Shown: positions 42,430 through 44,915 of the stretch, in pieces
Position numbering within the stretch: the first letter of the stretch is position 1
Layout: every line of letters starts with the position of its first letter
Assembly (NCBI GenBank): GCA_032718475.1
Contig: JAUCBJ010001964.1
Location: forward strand, 1-44,915
Reading direction: 5' to 3'
Length of the DNA stretch: 44,915 bases
Source: Nemertoderma westbladi
Taxonomy: Eukaryota; Xenacoelomorpha; Nemertodermatida; Nemertodermatidae
Made by a program: the position numbers and the translations under genes
Notes under the pieces: model-generated
Told to the model about the DNA's origin: nothing
Database searches by the model: none
The model's input: only the letters and a program-made list of their open reading frames with translations

Positions 42430-43295
42430 ATATTATATAATATCGTAAGTTGTTACGGGTTTAGGTGAACTGGGTAATTTTTCTTTCTTAAACTTCAATG
42501 GCCTCTGTTACGTTCTGGACAATCAATAGCTGAACTCCATGGCCTACAGTACTTAAATATTATTTATTAATTATTTAATATTAAGTAGGCCATGTGAACT
42601 CCAAGTCGATCTAGTTCATATCGAGGGATGTTGTTTCGTTTTACGAATTCGTCGTGATCCAAATTTTATACAGGACCCTTGGCTAAATCTGCAAAGTTCT
42701 TAATCACAAGCATTTTAATGTTGTTTAATTTATATATCTCTTTTATATCACCAGGGTCAGATAAAGACTAAAGTTTTTGAAACTGATTTGCATTACTCCA
42801 GATCGATTAAACTTCATTGCATATCCATCAGCCTTGTCAAATAGTTCTTCTTCAAAAAGTCTTGATGGATAAAGGTTCCGAACTTTCTGTATCCATTAGG
42901 TCAATTACTGCAATACTCGTCTTATTAGAATGTAGTCTGACTTGCGAAACGGAGAATTCTCTAACACCAATCCATTTTGAGTTGGAGATTTTTAATGATT
43001 TGTCCACAATATGCATTTTGTCAGGTAGGTGCCAAGGGTAACTCATAAGTTCGTATTACTGAATAATCTGTAAACTGAACCATAATTTCCGACTTGTGAA
43101 CGGGATCCTTTTGATGTAATAACTAGAAATGTCTTACATTACAGGCCATTACATTTGAGACATATGTATGTAGGAGTCCTGTAGATAGCATTTACTTCTA
43201 CTATGGCCTGGGCACAAACTTAGAAAACATAAGCGCAGTTTTTCAAAATCTGGACACTGTGAGAGTCTATGAGATTCTTTACTACATAATAAACT
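42430..43295 (-). pseudogene. Old BEL/Pao fragment: CCHC knuckles to protease
   Basis: Minus-strand translation, with many stops and frame changes, follows the BEL polyprotein in order: HRLSQCPDFEKL, RLCFLSLCPGHSRSKC, ICLKC, RHF-x-LLHQKDPVHKSEIMVQF, WIGVREFSVSQVRLHS, VIDLMDTESS (protease region, active-site DSG lost), FNRSGVMQI, NIKMLVIKNFADL, NNIPRYELDRLGVHM, LLIVQNVTEAIEV. Each piece aligns with the corresponding part of the 29050-33153 polyprotein. It belongs to an older insertion of a related but distinct BEL lineage. No LTRs were identified around it. Confidence 0.8.
42539..42594. mobile_element. 56-bp palindromic micro-insert with 8-bp TSD
   Basis: TGAACTCC occurs at 42531-42538 and at 42595-42602. 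The 56 bases between form a palindrome with arms ATGGCCTAC...GTAGGCCATG-like, an interrupted match, and an AT-rich middle. It falls inside the old BEL protease fragment, whose reading continues across it. The 8-bp duplication points to hAT-type transposition. Confidence 0.75.
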
Positions 43296-44310
43296 GCCAT
43301 TGTTGAAGGTTGTTTGTTTTATTTTGACTTTTGTATGCTGGACTTGTTGACATTTTACTTTTTATTTAACTCGAGTTCTATCGTGGGATTGTGGGGCGAG
43401 CAATCAGCAAACTGTTATAATTATACTATTGCAGTTTTATAAAAGTCTGTGTGTGATGGTGGGGGTGTAAACGTATGGGTTATCTGCCTTTCTGACTCTC
43501 AACTTTCACCACACAACCTACCGAGTATTATATGGTTGGTGTTGCAGCCGATTATATCAGTGTAAAAACCTGTTGGGTTGCACAATGAATCAGTTTAACT
43601 GCGTGAACAAGAAGGTTTACAATATTGTCTATGGAGAACAAGTCTCGTGGCACAGACAATATTGGATTGTTTGTCTTCGGAAATAGAAGGTTAAAAGCTA
43701 TATTGTGTTTTAATTGTTATTGGAGAGTGGCGATAAATCTCAAAGACTGAGATTTTAGTTTTTGGATACATTTTTGAGTAAGAATGTCAACTAGCCCAAG
43801 GGAAATACAAATGGCGGTTAATATTTTCACGATGTTTATTATGGAATAATAATTGTTATGAAAATCGCACATATTATCACATAAATAATGTCTATTAAAT
43901 ACGTTACTTGTACCTAAAACTACTGTACCTACGTTTCGGATGAAGCAAACTTTGCTGTTTACTTTGGTAATTTAGGGCAGAAAAATCATAAAATAAAGAT
44001 AACAAAGCGTTGTGGGAAAGTTAACAGGGAGTTTGACGGTTTGGCCGAAGTTTCTACAACGAAGTTTCCAGCGGGAGGCAAACGATAATAGAGTAAATAA
44101 GAGAATGAATAAGGTTTGGATCCCTGCGACCCTGCGATTGCTAAAACACAAATTAAAGGCTGGTCTCTTAGTTGTGTCGCTCCGAATAATCTTTGTTGCT
44201 TGTTGACTGGCTTTGACCGCATAGAAGTAGGCCTATTAGTCAAAAAATTCAAACTATTAACGCTCGCATGTCGGTAAGTCGACTAATAACAATTGAACAC
44301 TTGATTAGCG
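43296..44310. other. No gene seen
   Basis: AT-rich. ORFs on both strands at 43986-44252 have no recognisable features and overlap each other. AATAAA at about 43287 and 43992. Confidence 0.45.
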
Positions 44311-44691
44311 AGAAAGGGCTCCCACGATTAGCGAGAAAGGGCTCCACGATTAGCGAGAAAGGGCTCCACGATTAGCGAGAAAGGGCTCCCACGATTAGCG
44401 AGAAAGGGCTCCCACGATTAGCGAGAAAGGGCTCCACGATTAGCGAGAAAGGGCTCCCACGATCAGCGAGAAAGGGCTCCCACGATCAGCGAGAAAGGGC
44501 TCCCACGATTAGCGAGAAAGGGCTCCCACGATTAGCGAGAAAGGGCTCCCACGATTAGCGAGAAAGGGCTCCCACGATTAGCGAAAAACTCCCACGATCA
44601 GCGAGAAAGGGCTCCCACGATCAGCGAGAAAGGGCTCCCACGATCAGCGAGAAAGGGCTCACACGATTAGCGAGAAAGGGCTCCCACGATT
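44311..44691. repeat. 23/24-bp minisatellite, about 16 copies
   Basis: CACGATTAGCGAGAAAGGGC units, alternating CTCC and CTCCC so that length is 23 or 24. One shorter unit lacks the GGG part near 44580, and several have GATCAGC instead of GATTAGC, clustered at 44461-44490 and 44595-44650. Confidence 0.95.
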
Positions 44692-44915
44692 CATCCAAAC
44701 TTATATTTCTTCAGATATTGTTTATGGTCTGAGCTGTTCTTTAACTCCGTATCAAAAGTAATTAATAAATCTGTATTTCCTCCCACAGGAAAATAATCAA
44801 CTTTATGTGTTCCAAAAATGGAAATATGAAAAAGATAGGGGATCAAAATTAATGAGGCCTACACAAAAATTGAAGCATTCACCTAATAAACTATATAACC
44901 AAGTAAATCAGATAC
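44692..44915. other. No gene seen at right edge
   Basis: AT-rich unique-looking sequence with no ORF or motif recognised. Confidence 0.4.

Noticed and set aside
43986-44252. 88-residue minus-strand ORF overlapping a plus-strand ORF
   Set aside because: No recognisable motif, and the length is within chance for this base composition.

Overview
The window reads as eukaryotic, almost certainly animal, heterochromatin-like DNA. It is AT-rich and holds no bacterial-style operons. Its coding content is nearly all retroelement: BEL/Pao gag-pol, L1-type ORF1, an APE-type endonuclease and a reverse-transcriptase tail. The one convincing host coding piece is a single serine-protease exon with a splice acceptor. 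The retroelement families suggest an invertebrate, perhaps aquatic. The sequence alone does not fix the species.

Layout. 1-7070 is a 55/56-bp satellite array (roughly 125-130 units). 7348-7943 and 20035-20266 (-) are the two halves of an L1-type ORF1, split by a 12.1-kb TTAA-flanked element (7948-20030). That element carries, among its internal repeats, a 3'-truncated BEL/Pao element on the minus strand (8507-19094). 20425-22393 (-) is a broken APE-endonuclease retroelement, itself interrupted by a 1059-bp LTR-like insert (20849-21907, 5-bp TSD). 22640-24701 shows no gene. 24706-38265 is a second TTAA-flanked, piggyBac-like element. A complete 11,998-bp BEL/Pao element (25569-37566, plus strand) sits in one of its internal repeats, with two 1251-bp LTRs differing at two bases by eye and the target duplication AGCAC on both sides. 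38310-40481 is a retroelement C-terminal domain split by a 1558-bp terminal-inverted-repeat element. 41291-41545 is a reverse-transcriptase tail. 41877-42038 is the last exon of a trypsin-like protease. 42430-43295 (-) is an old, heavily mutated third BEL fragment carrying a 56-bp palindromic insert with an 8-bp TSD. 44311-44691 is a 23/24-bp minisatellite.

The two larger BEL copies are head-to-head, divergently oriented and about 6.5 kb apart. Both have a long ORF running from gag through CCHC knuckles and protease straight into the last piece of RNase H, with the reverse transcriptase missing and the reading frame kept. The right copy has also lost the integrase in frame. Its near-identical LTRs show it moved recently, so this looks like a non-autonomous BEL lineage mobilised in trans. 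Between its pol remnant and its 3' LTR it carries an extra gene, called ORF-X here (34787-36237). ORF-X has a three-finger cysteine/histidine array and a basic tail, and is broken by one in-frame TGA and one frame change. I do not recognise its family; it is the best candidate in the window for something undescribed.

Limits: all alignments were made by eye. Percent identities, copy counts and family names below superfamily level are approximate.
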